Origin: Thermoplasmata archaeon
GTDB lineage: Archaea; Thermoplasmatota; Thermoplasmata; Sysuiplasmatales; Sysuiplasmataceae
Assembly (NCBI GenBank): GCA_021811925.1
Contig: JAKAPY010000100.1
Location: forward strand, 1-6,412
Reading direction: 5' to 3'
DNA length: 6,412 nt
The notes under the pieces were generated by a model, which was not told where the DNA came from, ran no database searches, and was given only the letters and a program-made list of their open reading frames with translations. Positions 6,125-6,412 of this stretch are shown here, piece by piece. Every line of letters begins with the position of its first letter. The stretch's first letter is position 1. Position numbers and translations under genes: made by a program.

Positions 6125-6170
6125 GATTAATACGGTGCAGGTTTATTTTGCTTGCCGATTGATTGAGTTG

Positions 6171-6180
6171 TATAAATATA
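6171..6180 (+). promoter_or_regulatory. TATA box of the TrmB-like gene
   Basis: TATAAATATA is the best archaeal TATA box in the window. From its centre, transcription would start around 6198-6203. That is about 25 bases before the ATG at 6227 and almost on top of an out-of-frame ATG at 6202. Confidence 0.7.
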
Positions 6181-6226
6181 CGGACGACGTTTAGCCAGCT
6201 GATGGGCAAACTGCTTTTGTCCATTC

Positions 6227-6412
6227 ATGGGCGTGCTATGCGTGGAGGCTCCTTCCAAGGATACAACAGAAGTGTTCAAGAGGCTCGGACTGACAAAGTA
6301 TGAGTCTTCTGTGCTTCTGGCCCTTGTGGCGAATCCTGACAGCGCGCTTGACTACAAGGATCTTCTCTCTGCGACGGACGTGCCGTACGGCAGGGTCCAT
6401 TCCATACTCCTT
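6227..6412 (+). CDS. TrmB-like winged-helix transcriptional regulator (N-terminal part, runs off the right edge)
   Basis: The frame is open from ATG 6227 to the window end (62 codons). It contains FKRLGLTKYESSVLLALVAN (residues 17-36), the first helix of the TrmB/Sugar-specific regulator domain, where LGLT-x-YE is the hallmark. DYKDLLSATDVPYGRVHSIL (42-61) follows, where VPYGRVHSIL matches the recognition-helix pattern VPRSRVYEVL. TrmB proteins usually control sugar uptake or central carbon genes in archaea, but the effector domain is outside the window. No clear ribosome binding site precedes ATG 6227. The in-frame GTG at 6242 (VEAPSKDTTEV) would give a more typical N-terminus of about 13 residues before LGLT. 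The upstream in-frame stop at 6200-6202 limits any further extension. The gene has its own TATA box and is not part of the tRNA unit. Confidence 0.7.
   Translation, partial: MGVLCVEAPSKDTTEVFKRLGLTKYESSVLLALVANPDSALDYKDLLSATDVPYGRVHSILL

Larger units (their letters stand above)
5962..6226. other. Gene-free region between tRNA-Asn and the TrmB-like gene
   Basis: I find no credible protein gene in these 265 bases; the long minus-strand frame here runs through the tRNA boundary and has no family features. The stretch is more AT-rich than its neighbours. It holds a purine-rich segment (about 5981-6040), a perfect 16-bp palindrome (6060-6075), T-rich tracts (6105-6109 and 6116-6124) and a TATA box (6171-6180). 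It could contain the tRNA terminator and the promoter of the downstream regulator, and possibly a small RNA. Confidence 0.5.

Noticed and set aside
5876..6214. 9-base repeat GCAAACTGC at 5876-5884 and 6206-6214, near two predicted transcript starts
   Set aside because: A 9-base match within about 400 bases has a fair chance of arising at random, and the flanking bases do not align without a gap.
5856..6224. 122-codon open frame on the minus strand across the tRNA and the intergenic region
   Set aside because: It reads through the whole tRNA-Asn gene and the promoter of the TrmB-like gene, and its translation has no recognisable features.
1..6412. CRISPR arrays, insertion sequences, attachment sites or other mobile elements
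   Set aside because: I saw no spaced direct repeats, transposase-like frames, terminal inverted repeats or duplicated tRNA 3' end that would support any of these.

Overview
The window reads as archaeal DNA. Three promoters look archaeal (TATA-like boxes about 25-30 bases before the predicted transcript starts). GatB carries a CxC...CxxC zinc motif common in archaeal members. The tRNA gene encodes no CCA. The regulators are Lrp/AsnC and TrmB-like, and a surface protein is packed with N-glycosylation sequons. A wall-less or S-layer archaeon, perhaps a moderate-GC member of the Thermoplasmata, is a reasonable guess. The low-charge, cysteine-free surface protein would suit an acidophile. The lineage is inferred, not proven.

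Left part (1-2371, + strand): the C-terminal end of a GtrA-type membrane protein, probably the tail of a dolichol-phosphate glycosyltransferase fusion, enters from the left edge. After a short intergenic region with a TATA box and a ribosome binding site comes a 619-residue exported, membrane-anchored protein of unknown function with about 22 N-glycosylation sequons.

Middle part (2374-5777, - strand): a four-gene, translationally coupled operon reads lrp/asnC-type regulator, gatC, gatA, gatB. The junctions have 0, 0 and -13 bases of spacing. GatCAB is the tRNA-dependent amidotransferase. In archaea, where GatDE normally handles Gln-tRNA, GatCAB mainly converts Asp-tRNA(Asn) to Asn-tRNA(Asn). 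The gatB stop lies only two bases from the stop of the convergent surface-protein gene.

Right part (5778-6412): divergent from the operon lies a complete tRNA-Asn(GTT) gene, the substrate expected for that amidotransferase. About 265 bases of gene-free sequence follow, holding a perfect 16-bp palindrome, T-rich tracts and a strong TATA box. The start of a TrmB-like winged-helix regulator then runs off the right edge.

The main point of interest is the grouping of an AsnC-family regulator, GatCAB and tRNA-Asn, which looks like a self-contained asparagine-charging module. A second point is a shared 10-base element, AGACGGCGCC, placed exactly 15 bases before the TATA-like box of both the gat operon and the surface-protein gene.
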